Program-made: the position numbers and the translations under genes
Source of the DNA: Wurfbainia villosa
Lineage: Eukaryota > Streptophyta > Magnoliopsida > Zingiberales > Zingiberaceae
Direction: 5' to 3'
Assembly (NCBI GenBank): GCA_025175895.1
Contig: CM046005.1
Coordinates: 55,286,325-55,350,324 of the forward strand
DNA length: 64,000 nt
Shown here: positions 11,291-22,145 of the stretch, piece after piece
Layout: every line of letters begins with the position of its first letter
Numbering within the stretch: position 1 is the first letter of the stretch
The notes under the pieces: model-generated
The model's input: only the letters and a program-made list of their open reading frames with translations
The model's database searches: none
Told to the model about the DNA's origin: nothing

Positions 11291-11298
11291 TTTTTATA
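11291..11298 (-). promoter_or_regulatory. TATA box of the E 3' LTR
   Basis: The minus strand reads TATAAAAA inside a CCTCTCTnnnnnAGAGAGG-like dyad. The same site is at 25566-25573 in the 5' LTR. Confidence 0.75.
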
Positions 11299-11515
11299 GA
11301 GAGGAAGCTTTTCTTCCCGTTGGCTACCACCAATCGACTGCTGCCCTTGGCAGTTGACTACCGCCACTCAAACGGCCTCCGAACACGTCAGATCCCAACC
11401 ATTGTAGTCCAACGGAACACTTGGCAATCGACTGATGGATCCCATCAATCGACTGCTGCCTCCGTAGTCGACTGCCTAGTCGGCTACGAGCGGTTCTATG
11501 CCCGCAATATCCTCT

Positions 11516-11651
11516 GGCAGTCGACTGTCATTCCATGGCAGTCGACTGTCATTCCATGGCAGTCGACGGCTGGGCATAAACCCATCAGTCGGATACCAGT
11601 CAAACCCACTCGACTCAGAGCAGTCGACTGCCATTCCATGGCAGTCGACTG
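11516..11651 (-). repeat. CAGTCGACTG array, expanded in the E 3' LTR
   Basis: CAGTCGACTG recurs in units of about 21 bp with GTCATTCCATGG between copies. Four copies are exact here. The 5' LTR of the same element (around 25780-25860) lacks most of these units, so they were gained or lost after or during insertion. Confidence 0.85.
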
Positions 11652-12289
11652 ATGTCAGGAAAACACATCCGACACTTAGCCATTCGGCCAAGTTCACCTA
11701 ATGAGCTACTTACAATTCACTCATTCTCTCATCTCACTCGAAGTCCCTCGCCGAAGCTCTCTTCATTCACGGCCATGTCCCTCGGCAGCATCAGGCGTGT
11801 AGGATATTTGAAGCCGCTAGAGAGAGGGTGAATAGCGTAGAGTTCGTTCGTAGATGGAATTCGATTGCGTGTTCGTCTCTACAATTTTGTTAGTACGCAG
11901 CGGAATAGTAATGAAAGCAATAACGAAACAATTAACAACACGCAAACACAATCGTTTAACGTGGTTCGGAACCGAATGGTTCCTAGTCCACGGATCGGGT
12001 TCGTACGAACCCTAGCGATGCCAATCACACACCACTATAATAAACACTCCTTCTCGACACAAGTCGGAGGCGTAGAAACCCCTTACACGTAATCTTACAA
12101 CAGTAAGAAACTAAAACAAGCAATTACAACAATTTATATGAAATGCGAGTAAAGAAAAACACTTTACAAGAGCTTTTGATTGCTTGATCTTTGATTGCCT
12201 TGAACTAGCTTTGAAGGACTGGAAAGCACCAACTTTCCCCTTCAATTTCGCCCAAGAAAATCGCTATCTTTTCCTCCATCACGAGCTCC

Positions 12290-12296
12290 TTATATA
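12290..12296 (-). promoter_or_regulatory. TATA box of the D 3' LTR
   Basis: The minus strand reads GCTATATAAGGAGCTC. It stands about 30 bp downstream of the first CAGTCGACTG site (12324). The counterpart in the 5' LTR is 19538-19544. Confidence 0.75.
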
Positions 12297-12323
12297 GCTT
12301 CAACCTATGCTGGAAAAAATCGA

Positions 12324-12643
12324 TCAGTCGACTGCTTGGGACCATCAGTCGACTGATCACACTGTTTTTGTGAGACAACGGTGTAATCAACGCTGGAAAA
12401 ATCCAACGGCTAGGACATCAGTCGACTGATCATGAGCATCAGTCGACTGATGAGCCATCACTCGACTGCTCGTCCCAGCGGTCGAGTGAGACTCCATTCT
12501 GTGGCCGAAAATCTGAGCATCAGTCGACTGATCCCATGATCAGTCGAGTGCCAAGCTCCGGCAGTCGACTGTTTGGCCATTCCCTGCAGTCAAACCCTAG
12601 TTGACTACGCCAGTCGACTGCCACATGGCACCAGTCGACTGGC
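12324..12643 (-). promoter_or_regulatory. CAGTCGACTG palindrome array upstream of TATA, D 3' LTR
   Basis: Eight exact CAGTCGACTG palindromes plus one-base variants (CACTCGACTG, CAGTCGAGTG) are spaced irregularly. The distal pair forms a larger dyad, GCCAGTCGACTG...CAGTCGACTGGC at 12609-12643, around an inner CCACATGG. The position just upstream of TATA suggests a binding-site array, which is inference. Confidence 0.7.
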
Positions 12644-13134
12644 ACACCTCAAACATGAGGTTTTAACCCAAGTATGGTGCCCCCATACTTGCTAGACCAC
12701 CCTTAGCCTAAACCTAAGCCTTCTAACCATCTCCATCAGCCTCACGCCTCTCGGATCCCTCCAAGTCATCCATGACTTGTTCATCCATCGCACTAGCCTT
12801 CAGATGCTTCCATCGGCTATGTCATGCTAATGGTGTCTACACCGCCAAGGCACATTGGACTTACGCCGCCAAGACTCCCGCTTGGACTTTACGCCGCCAA
12901 TACCAAACCCCTTGGACTTCAAATGCCAAGACTCAAGCTTGGACTTTCCCTTCCCAACCTATGTTGGACTTTCCATGCCAAGACCCATGCTTGGACTTTC
13001 CTTGTGCCAAGTACTCAAGACTTGGACTTTCCCATGACAATTATATTGTCATATGTTTTTGTCGAAACATCAAAACATTACTCGAGCCAAGCTCGAGTCC
13101 TGGTCAATCGTGACCTGGGCCGATTGCACCAACA

Positions 13135-13570
13135 ATCTCCCCCTTTTTGATGTTTGACAAAAACCAAACAAACCATTTGAGTTAGACCACTAACTCAAGT
13201 CTCTTACCAATTATTCCAAATTGGTAATCCCAAATAATTTCCCAAACATTCTCCCCCTTTTTGACATACATCAAAAAGGTTATCTCTCCAAGGAGGTCAA
13301 AGTCTCACGTCCCAATGAGATCTTACAATCTCCTCCTTGGTTTAAAAATACCTAGGATGCCTATCATCTTCCTAGTGATAAGTCCCATATCACTCAAGAG
13401 AGTCAATCCTATTCATTCTCCCAATTTCCAAATTGGGTATCAAGAGCCCATTAATTTTCTCAATTGATGATACTCTCCCAATAACCTCTCCTCTTCAAGG
13501 AGAAAAACACATCCATCATCCCAAGATGGATACCTCCCCCTAAAGGCTTGCTCCCCCTTGACCATTGCAC
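13135..13570 (-). other. PPT and 3' hairpin chain of D
   Basis: The minus strand carries CAAAAAGGGGGAGAT against the LTR at 13135, and a second CAAAAAGGGGGAGA-like copy near 13250. In between and beyond lie inverted repeats such as TTACCAATT...AATTGGTAA (near 13206) and CCCAATTTCCAAATTGGG (near 13420). The same chain is seen in B, D3 and I. It is non-coding. Confidence 0.75.
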
Positions 13571-14882
13571 CAATAATGTCCTTGGCAAGTCCCTAAGCCA
13601 GTAGGAACTCTAAGCAATCAAAATGAAGGTTAGAAATTCAACATTGAACTTCCCAACACCTTAAAATTGATACAAACCCTAAACACCTCTCCTAATCTAT
13701 ATCCAATGGATTTTCACCCTTCATCATGCTTCCCAAAGCATATCCTAGGGTTAGGAGTGGTTAGGGACCTTAACCGCAGCTGAAATCGGGTTAAACAAAC
13801 CTAGTTTTCTCAAAATCAGTATTGACTACGATCGTGATGTGTCCATCGATCGGGCACGGCAACGATCGAGTGATACTGCTTGCTGCCGAGTCAACATCGC
13901 TTATCGATCGCCTGTAGAGCGGTTGGTGATAATCAAAACTGATTTTGAATATCGACTCGACTTTTGGAAATTCATAAGTAATTCTACATAAATCAAAAAA
14001 TCACGAAACTTGATACGTACATTACTTATCACAAATACAATCGGTGAAAAATTTTGGAAAAATATTTTTACCATGAAAATAGGAGATTGGTACAAAGTTC
14101 AAAAACTATTAAAACTTTAAGGTTTTTGATCTACTTTGTATCAACTTCTACAGTGATGATGGTTATCAAAAGATAGACTTCACCAAGGTTTTCTAAATTG
14201 ATTTTAAAATGTTTTTGAAAACCTATTTTGAACCATGGTTTATTGGCTAAACATACATAACTTGTATATTAGCTTTCCTTATGATTCTTGGTGATAATTA
14301 AAATAAGTTTGAGTTCATTTAGATGCACTACCTATGCACCTTGAACCTAACTTATTATCCTAGCATCTCACATGTATCAAGGGTGTATAAATACACATAC
14401 ATGTCAATGTGATGTGAGATGTGGAGTTAGGATTATTATGGCCTCATGCAGTTTCTAGGCAACCCTACTTGATTCCCTTAGAAATAGGACTTCAAGTCAT
14501 GCCATTTTTCCTTAAATCAATTTTAATCACAATAAAATGCATGAATGATCATGGCACAAATAATAACAATAATAATGCATGGCCAATAATCATGATGTCA
14601 TGACATGTAATATAATCTAAAAACAAACATGACATCTAAAATAATGATAACCAATGGCATGACATGCTATATGATAGGATGAAATTTCATGTCATGATAT
14701 AGCAATTTTCATAAACCAATACATTCATACAAATACACACTCAAACACACATGATTTTCACAAACAAAAATTTCATTCAATTTAAAAGATTTCAGTTTTT
14801 TACATTCAAAACTAGAGATTTGATATGCTCAATCTCATTACAAAAACTGAGAAATAGAAGAAAATCCTAACATCTTCTAGCT
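13571..14882 (-). other. D internal 3' non-coding region
   Basis: AT-rich with no supported gene. It holds a short CGATCG-rich block at about 13829-13925, at the place where B (41787-41870) and D3 (28555-28625) have mixed CGATCG/GTCGAC motifs. The rest aligns by eye with the 3' region of B (41080-41900). Confidence 0.6.
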
Positions 14883-16181
14883 CTAGTCGTCTGCAGGAGG
14901 TGGAGGTGGAGGAGGCTGCTCGCTCAAAGTCCAGGCCCGCATCATCTCATACATATCAAGCTGACGTTGCTCAATGCGGCTCTGGGACTCTGCAATCTGC
15001 ATGTATCTCTCCTCCATCCGGCCAAGACATGCGCCCATGGAGGCTTGCCCGTCTCTAGATAGTCCTGGAATCTGGACTCCAGCTGGCCAAGACGATCTGA
15101 TGGACCCGCCGTTGATGCATCTAATGGCATCTGATCCTCCTCATCAGCGGCATCTGCATCCTCATAGTCCTCTGCCGCCTCTCTAGGTGCCAGAGGCGGC
15201 TCTCCACGTGCCCTGGGCAGTGGTCGAGGTGCCAACTCCATCTGCCCAAGCCCCATCCGCAGCTTCGCTAATGAGAAGTTACGAACTGATATGCAGTCGT
15301 ACACCTCAGATAGCGACCTCAGTGATCCCCTGTGAATGTTGATGCCTACTGACTCTAACCATGCTGTGATAATGTGCCCATAAGGCATATGCACTTTCCC
15401 TTGTACAGGGGAAATGAAATGCACAATACAATGAAACATGTTTAATGCAATGTTTATGTCTAACCTATTACGCATGGCATACAGTAGAAAGAGATGGGGA
15501 GGCCGAATCTTGGCCAGACCCCGAGTGACGATCGAAAGAAAACACCCAACAATGACCTTGTAGAGTACATTGTCAGGTGCAGATAACTCAGTAATAGGAA
15601 ATAAATTCTGGGCTGGTGGACGAGGATGACCAAAAACATGCTCATGCATGGAGTCCAAAGAGATATGGTCAAATGGCTCGGGTAAAGGAGCATCAAAGGT
15701 AGGGTAGAAAATGAAGGTGTCATCCGATGGCTTACACTCAAGAAACTCCTGCAATATCGCAGGAGTGAACTCTAAATCGTGTTTTGCAACGCGAGTAGTG
15801 ACTCCTTAAGGAGATCATCGTTAATGGCATGTGTGCATAAGACAATTTACATGAGATGATAATATGCAAATATGTCCATGACATCACTACAGTAACGTGC
15901 AAAAAAGTCCCTATCGATGTACCTAACCAACATAGGTTGGTACAATCGTGATTCACCCTCGAGTGGATCATTTCTACGGGATCTCCTATATGAATGTAAT
16001 GCAACAATATGAAATGCAAGGGCACCAATACACGATTAGATTTTTATAGATTACAATGAAAAGGAAAAATTAAGGTTTTTGAGTAAGAAAATTTTACTTC
16101 GGTGTCATTTGAAGGGGTGATGAGGGAATATTCGGATATTGCTGAAGGGGTCACCGGAAAGTTCGTCGGAGGACTGGACAT
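14883..16181 (-). pseudogene. Captured plant-transposon-protein-like ORF inside D
   Basis: Not part of gag or pol. A possible start ATG lies at 16181 (MSSPPTNFPVTPSAISEYSL). A break and a short AT-rich stretch, possibly an intron remnant, follow near 16020-16060. Coding signal resumes around 16020-15880 (LYQPMLVRYIDRDFFARY) and then in a long frame from about 15802 (RVAKHDLEFTPAILQEFL). That frame continues through HLFLLYAMRNRLDI and MPYGHIITAWLESVGINI to an acidic, Ala/Asp-rich tail. One frameshift near 15050 moves the tail into a frame with a helical Gln/Glu-rich segment, a proline run and a stop at 14883. The middle part resembles the 'putative plant transposon protein' (Transposase_32-like) domain found in plant repeats, a tentative call. 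In B the equivalent region has no such insert. Confidence 0.55.
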
Positions 16182-16399
16182 CGAAACCCTAATCGGAAAA
16201 GAAGAAAACAACCGCTGAAAAAGAATGAACTAGGGTTGTGAGATGAGTGAAAATGCGAGAGGAAGAGTTAGGCTATCAAACCTAGGACCTAGGTGGCCGG
16301 AGCGGTCAGAAAATCTCATCGGAGAAAGGAGTGGCGAACGGAGAGGAGAAGGAAAACAGGAAGTAGACGCGTGAAGACGCCGAACCCTAGCCGTTCGGC

Positions 16400-16770
16400 G
16401 TTATAAAATCGCGACGCCACCGATCGATGTGATGATCACGACCGATCGATCGCGTTTATTAGCGGGTTTATCGAGCCGTAGTCGATTACTCCTCGAAAGA
16501 ATCGATCACGAGTCTTCGTGTTGTGCTACAAGAGCATCCGATCGATGTTGCTTATCATCGACCGCGGCGATCACCACTGATCGCTTTCGGTGAGCACTTG
16601 ATCGATGACCTCACCTCGGTGAATGGTACCATTAGAGATTATTAGTCGATCGATGTATCCCATCAATAATCGATGTGCAACAATGAGACCGAAGCAACAC
16701 TGATCGCTTGACTCACGATATCGTATACAAGAGTTATCAATCGATCGATAATCAGACAATGATCGATATT
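16400..16770 (-). promoter_or_regulatory. CGATCG-rich block upstream of the captured ORF
   Basis: Dense CGATCG/ATCGAT motifs (about a dozen) run from 16430 to 16765. On the minus strand they precede a weak TATA-like TTTTATAAC (16400-16409) and a CT-rich 5' UTR-like stretch leading to the ATG at 16181. The order array, TATA, leader, ORF copies the layout of the LTR promoters. A promoter role is inference. Confidence 0.4.
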
Positions 16771-17399
16771 CGATTTCCGATTCAAATTCAGAAAATCTTG
16801 ATTTCTTTATCTAACTTATTCCATTTTCTCATGTTTAATCTTGTATATCGAACATATTGATGTTATGCTTATATTCATATATTTGTTAATGTATTTTGAT
16901 ATTTTATTTCATTTTAGCAAACATTAACATTCAAAGGTTTCAAAATCCTAACATCTCACCCTTTCTAAGTGTTGAAATACACAATCAATGGTAAAAGACT
17001 TGTTTTGTGAGATGCAATTCACTCTAGACATTCCTTTCATGCAAACACATGGTGAAACACATGAAGCATGGTAAGTACAAGACACCAAAGTGTGTGGCAC
17101 TTGAGTATCACTCTTGATGTAACTTCTATACCTTAAACACACTTCTCTTGATACATTGATTCCTAAAGTGTGCCAAAGATCAAAGTGACACACTACGACC
17201 TTTAAATCTAGATTGTGCCAATTTTATTGATTTTCATGATTTCAAAAAAAAAATATATTGGCACATCCTAAGATCTTTTAGAATTAAAACTCAAATGTAT
17301 TTCCAAGGTAACCATAACCTTGAAAATAACCTAAAGTGTCACCTTTACCATGGTTGAGTTAACTACCCATCCAATCATGGTTGACACATTCTAACTCAT
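16771..17399 (-). other. D non-coding region just after gag
   Basis: No gene seen. It aligns by eye with the sequence after gag in B (40880-41080) and I (54483-54760), sharing GTGCCAATAT and TTGGCACA blocks. Confidence 0.6.
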
Positions 17400-18981
17400 T
17401 TAACGTGAATCAATCACGCTCTTTGGAACCCAAAATCTATTTGAGCTCATTGAATTAATTAGGTATTCCTTAGGAATAACCTCCCTAGATACCTTCCTAA
17501 TGACCCTCCTAGGCTTATTAGCCTTGGTCATGGCGGTCTTACCTAGGTTGAATCTAGAGGTAACTCCCCTTGCAACCTTGGTCTTCCTGGACCTAGTTTG
17601 TGTTCCATAATCAAATGGAACACTATGGTAAGCCACCTTAGGCTTAGGTTTGTGACCCAAACCTTGATTGCCCTTGGTTGACTTGTCTTTTGGGTCCTAG
17701 ATGTTGACTTTGAGATCTTGACCCTTGACTTTGACCATTATACCCTTGAAATTGATTTTGTATCTTATTTAGAGTCTTTTCTAGTTTTTCAAGCCTTGAC
17801 CTTAAGGCTTGGTTCTCTAATTCTAATTGCCCAAATGATTTTTGATTAGATTTTTGGGCATTACCATTCACCTTAAACATATATCTACCCTTATTGGGAT
17901 TGATACCTAAATGGCTTTCGATTTTCTTAATTGTTTTCCTAGGAATGACATTTCTAGGGACATTAGTCCCAAATTTCTCCTTCTTTGAAATAGATCTAGA
18001 GTTATCATTCCTAGCATGCTTTGATTCATGAGTAATAGAAAAGTTATTTGAATTAATTCTAGCATGCTTTTGCTTAGAATTTAAAGAATGAGCATTATGA
18101 AAATATACCTTAGGGTTTGCCTTAGAGGCTCCCCCTACTTGTGAAGCTCCATTTTGAGTCTTTTTGCTCCCCCTAGGACATTGATTTCGGTAATGCCCCG
18201 GTTGCCGACATCTGAAGCAAATGATGTGCTCCTTGTCTTTAGGTGATGGGGAACCGACATCCTTTGACTTTTGTTGACTTTTAGGCATCGGTGGAGTCTT
18301 CTTAACCTTCTCTGGGCACTTGCTCTTGTAGTGCCCATACTCCCTACACTCAAAACACAGTATATGGATTTTATTTGAAATTAGAGTGTTTGAGGTACCT
18401 AGGTTAATTGAGACCGGAATTGGAGCTTCTTTATCTTGACTAGATGTCGAAGCTTTCTCTTGTTGCTCCGGAGTGGATATTCTTTCCTCCCCCTCAATCC
18501 TAGAGGTGGAGGTGTCTTCTACTTCTTCTTCTTCCACCGATCCGGAAGTTGACTCCTCTTCAACTTCCGATTCCTCACTTGCTCATGAGGAAGATGAACT
18601 CTCTTCATCCTCTTCCTTGTCTTCTTCTACTTGTGCCAAGTGGGGCTTCTCATTGAACTTGGCTAATTTGTCCCATAGCTCCTTGGCATCAAGATATTTA
18701 CCTAGCCTAGACAAAACATCATTAGGTATCAAATCTTCTAAAAGTTTTGTTACCTTAGCTTCGGTTTTGAATTTTTGGCGTTGCTCTTGGGTCCATTTCT
18801 TTAACTTGAGGACTTGTCCCTTCCTATCCCGAGGGGGTTCAAAACCTTCTACGAGGATGAACCAATCCTCTATATCCATCATAAAGAATGTCTCCATTCT
18901 TGTTCTCCATGCCGAAAAGTCTTCTTGATCATATGGCGGTGGAGTGTTAATATCCCATGCGAACTTGTTTTGGAATTCCAT
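17400..18981 (-). pseudogene. Gag of element D, two CCHC knuckles, nearly intact
   Basis: It starts MEFQNKFAWDINTPPPYDQE, 52 bp from the PBS. The N-terminal half has the plant copia gag (UBN2/DUF4219-like) signature: FSAWRTRMETFF, WFILVEGFEPP, LIPNDVLSRLG, AKELWDKLAKF. An acidic Ser/Glu-rich linker follows, then two knuckles, CFECREYGHYKSKCP and CFRCRQPGHYRNQCP, a leucine-rich coiled coil (LELENQALRSRLEKLEKTL) and the C-terminal FWVPKSVIDS block. In SIRE-type copia a WVPK block leads into protease; here a stop follows. Damage is light: one in-frame TGA in the acidic linker near 18583 and one frameshift near 17670-17700. It would form the particle and bind element RNA. Confidence 0.85.
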
Positions 18982-19032
18982 CTTCCCTCTAGCCTTTTAG
19001 CTCCCGACGGTTAATCCGTAGAAGAGCCCCGG

Positions 19033-19044
19033 GCTCTGATACCA
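19033..19044 (-). other. tRNA-Met primer-binding site of D
   Basis: The minus strand reads TGGTATCAGAGC, two bases from the LTR boundary at 19047. Confidence 0.88.
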
Positions 19045-19046
19045 AA

Positions 19047-20145
19047 TGTAGGATATTTGAAGCCGCTAGAGGGGGGTGAATAGCGTAGAGTTCGTTCGTA
19101 GATGGAATTCGATTGCGTGTTCGTCTCTACAATTTTGTTAGTACGCAGCGGAATAATAATGAAAGCAATAACGAAACAATTAACAACACGCAAACACAAT
19201 CGTTTAACGTGGTTCGGAACCGAATGGTTCCTAGTCCACGGATCGGGTTCGTAAGAACCCTATCGATGCCAATCACACACCACTATAATAAACACTCCTT
19301 CTCGACACAAGTCGGAGGCGGAGAAACCCCTTACACGTAATCTTACAATAGTAAGAAACTAAAACAAGCAATTACAACAATTTATATGAAATGCGAGTAA
19401 AGAAAAACACTTTACAAGAGCTTTTGATTGCTTGATCTTTGATTGCCTTGAACTAGCTTTGAAGGATTGGAAAGCACCAACTTTCCCCTTCAATTTCGCC
19501 CAAGAAAATCGCTATCTTTTTCTCCATCATGAGCTCCTTATATAGCTTCAACCTGTGCTGGAAAAAGTCGATCAATCGACTGCTTGGGACCATCAGTCGA
19601 CTGATCACACTGTTGCTGTGAGACAACGGTGTAATCCACGCTGGAAAAATCCAACGGCTAGGACATCAGTCGACTGATCATGAGCATCAGTCCACTGATG
19701 AGCCATCACTCGACTGCTCGTCCCAGCGGTCAAGTGAGACTCCATTCTGTGGCCGAAAATCCGAGCATCAATCGATTGATCCCATGATCAGTCGACTGCT
19801 CGGCGGATCAGTCGAGTGACAAGCTCCGACAGTCGACTGTTTGGCCATTCCCTGTAGTCAAACCCTAGTTGACTACGCCAGTCGACTGCCACATGGCACC
19901 AGTCGACTGGCACACCTCAAACATGAGGTTTTAACCCAAGTATGGTGCCCCCATACTTGCTAGACCACCCTTAGCCTATACCTAAGCCTTCTAACCATCT
20001 CCATCAGCCTCACGCCTCTCGGATCCCTCCAAGTCATCCATGACTTGTTCATCCATCGCGCTAGCCTTCATATGCTTCCATCGGCTATGTCATGCTAACG
20101 GTGTCTACACTGCAAAGGCACATTGGACTTATGCCACCAAGACTC
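19047..20145 (-). repeat. 5' LTR of D, first part
   Basis: Matches 11798-12890. TATA at 19538-19544 and six exact CAGTCGACTG sites between about 19590 and 19912. Interrupted at 20146 by a solo LTR with GACTC duplicated. Confidence 0.92.
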
Positions 20146-21587
20146 TGTAGGAGATTTGACGCCGCTAGAGGGGGGTGAATAGCGCGTGACAGTACGATGA
20201 TGAAATTCAATCTCGTTCGTGTCTACAATTTTTTTAGCGCAGCGGAGTATAGAAAATGATAACAATAACGAAATAAACAATTACACACGAACACGAGTAT
20301 GTAACGTGGTTCGGAACCGCACGGTTCCTACTCCACGGATCGGGCTCAAACGAGCCCTAGCGATGCCACAAGCACACCACTATGTATAACTCTTTCTCGG
20401 AACAATCCGGAGGTGGAGAAACCTCGTACAATGTATACAACAGTAATACAAGATGAATATAAGCAATATAATGAAATACAAAGCAATACAAGTAAAGAAA
20501 ACACTTTACAAATGCTCTTTGAATGCTTGATCACTTGGTTGCTTGATATCAACTTGGAGACCCTGATTTGCAACAGCAAATTGCCCCAAATGCTCTCAAG
20601 AAACCCCCCCCCATTTCCTCCATCACGAGCTCCTTATAAAGCTTCAACCTGTGCTGGACAAAGTCGATCAGTCGACTGATCGGGACCATCAGTCGACTGA
20701 TGCCACTGTTGTCGTGAGACAACGGCTAGATCCACGCTGGATAAGTCCAACGGATCTACTATCAGTCGACTGATGGAGTCCTCACTCGACCAGTCGAGTC
20801 TCGACTCCATTCTGTGGTCGAATTCTCGAGCACACCGATCGATCATGCGATCGATCATTGCTCGAGCCATCCCGACCGCCCACCTGGCGCGATCGCTAGG
20901 CCACTTCTCGCAGTCAAACCCTAGTTGACTTGGTCCAGTCGACTGCCACATGGCACCAGTCGACTGACACACCTCAAACATGAGGTTTTAGCCCAAGTAT
21001 GGTGCTTCCATACTTGCTAGACCACCCTTAGCCTAGACCTAAGCCTTCTAGCCACCTCCATCAGCCTCGCACCTCTCGGATCCCTCCAAGTCATCCATGA
21101 CTTGTTCATCCATCGCGCTAGTCTTCAGATGCTTCCATCGGCTATGTCATGCTAACGGTGTCTACACCGCCAAGGCTCATTGGACTTACGCCGCCAAGAC
21201 TCTACTTGGACTTTATGCCGCCAACCATTGGACTTATGCTGCCAAGACTCCCGCTTGGACTTTACGCCGCCAATATCAAACCCTTGGACTTCTCAAATGC
21301 CAAGACACAAGCTTGGACTTTCCCTTGCCAACCCATGTTGGACTTTCCATGCCAAGTACTCAAGACTTGGACTTTACCTTGCCAAGACCCATGCTTAGAC
21401 TTTCCATGCCAACTCATGTTGGACTTTCCATTGCCAAGACCCATGCTTGGACTTTACATGCCAAGTACCCAAGACTTGGACTTTCCCATGATAATTACAT
21501 TGTCATATATTTTTGTCGAACATCAAAACATCACTCGAGTCAAACTCGAGTCCTGGTCAATCGTGACCTGGGCCGATTGCACCAACA
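20146..21587 (-). mobile_element. Solo LTR of a D-related family (1442 bp)
   Basis: TGTAGGAGATTTGACGCC to CACCAACA, flanked by GACTC at 20141-20145 and 21588-21592. It has five exact CAGTCGACTG sites (20660-20970), a CGATCG-containing segment (20838-20895) and a longer U3 dyad array (21190-21485) than the D LTR. No internal region, so it was reduced by LTR-LTR recombination. Confidence 0.92.
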
Positions 21588-21850
21588 GACTCCTGCTTGG
21601 ACTTTACGCTGCCAATACCAAAACCCCTTGGACTTCAAATGCCAAGACTCAAGCTTGGACTTTCCCTTGCCAACCTATGTTGGACTTTCCATGCCAAGAC
21701 CCATTCTTGGACTTTCCTTGTGCCAAGTACTCAAGACTTGGACTTTCCCATGACAATTACATTGTCATATGTTTTTGTCGAAACATCAAAACATCACTCG
21801 AGCCAAGCTCGAGTCCTGGTCAATCATGACCTGGGCCGATTGCACCAACA
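21588..21850 (-). repeat. 5' LTR of D, second part
   Basis: The U3 end of the D 5' LTR resumes after the solo LTR. The last base is 21850, followed by the AGGCG duplication. Confidence 0.9.
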
Positions 21851-22145
21851 AGGCGCACGACTCTACAATGCTCCTTCGCGTCTCTTACCTCCGAAGTCTG
21901 CTTCCTTGGCTTCGCTTCAAGTCATCTCGTCCAGTGGTCCCTCGGCAGCATCAAGTGCACGACTCTACAATGCTCCTTCTCCGACTCAAGCACGAGGTAG
22001 TGAGTGGTGAACCCGCCAAGACTCCATGTGTGAATTACTAAGTCCTACAAGACTCCAACGGACATATCAAACCATAATAACACCCTAACTTAAACCCTTT
22101 GCCACACACATTAAAACCTTATCATGGCAAGAGATTGCCCTAACA
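21851..22145 (-). repeat. 3' LTR of E, second part
   Basis: Continues the E LTR interrupted at 11797 and ends GCCCTAACA like the 5' LTR end at 26287. The PPT CAAAAAGGGGGAGAT follows on the minus strand. Confidence 0.9.

Larger units (their letters stand above)
10886..11797 (-). repeat. 3' LTR of E, first part (interrupted by D)
   Basis: It starts TGTAGGGTATCGATCGACC and matches 25160 onward. It includes the TATA box at 11291-11298 and the palindrome array at 11516-11651. D enters at 11798 and duplicates AGGCG (11793-11797). Confidence 0.92.
11798..13134 (-). repeat. 3' LTR of D (1337 bp)
   Basis: TGTAGGATATTTG at the left, CACCAACA at the right. The U3 side (12850-13050) holds several TTGGACTTTCC-CCAAG dyad units. 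Eight exact CAGTCGACTG sites lie between 12324 and 12641. A TATA box (minus TATATAA at 12290-12296) follows the array. Confidence 0.93.
11798..21850 (-). mobile_element. Gag-only LTR retrotransposon D with a captured ORF
   Basis: The 5-bp duplication AGGCG lies at 11793-11797 and 21851-21855. The 3' LTR is 11798-13134. The 5' LTR is 19047-20145 joined to 21593-21850, interrupted by the solo LTR at 20146-21587. A PBS lies at 19033-19044 and a PPT next to 13134. The internal region encodes gag (18981-17400) and, behind it, an unrelated broken ORF (16181-14883). No protease, integrase, RT or RNase H is visible. Confidence 0.93.

Noticed and set aside
12324..12643. CRISPR-like array from regularly recurring CAGTCGACTG
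   Set aside because: The repeat is only 10 bp, the spacing is irregular, and it lies in plant LTR U3. It is not a CRISPR array.
15460..16028. Separate small genes at 15460-15741 and 15738-16028
   Set aside because: These frames overlap the captured ORF in other phases. The coding signal is in the frame described for 14883-16181.
21097..21829. Frames of over 200 codons rich in LGLS/WTF repeats in D-type LTRs (also 53786-54317 and 63393-63805)
   Set aside because: They are translations of the CCAAG/CTTGG dyad array. All three frames stay open because the unit has no stop, and the repeat explains them fully.
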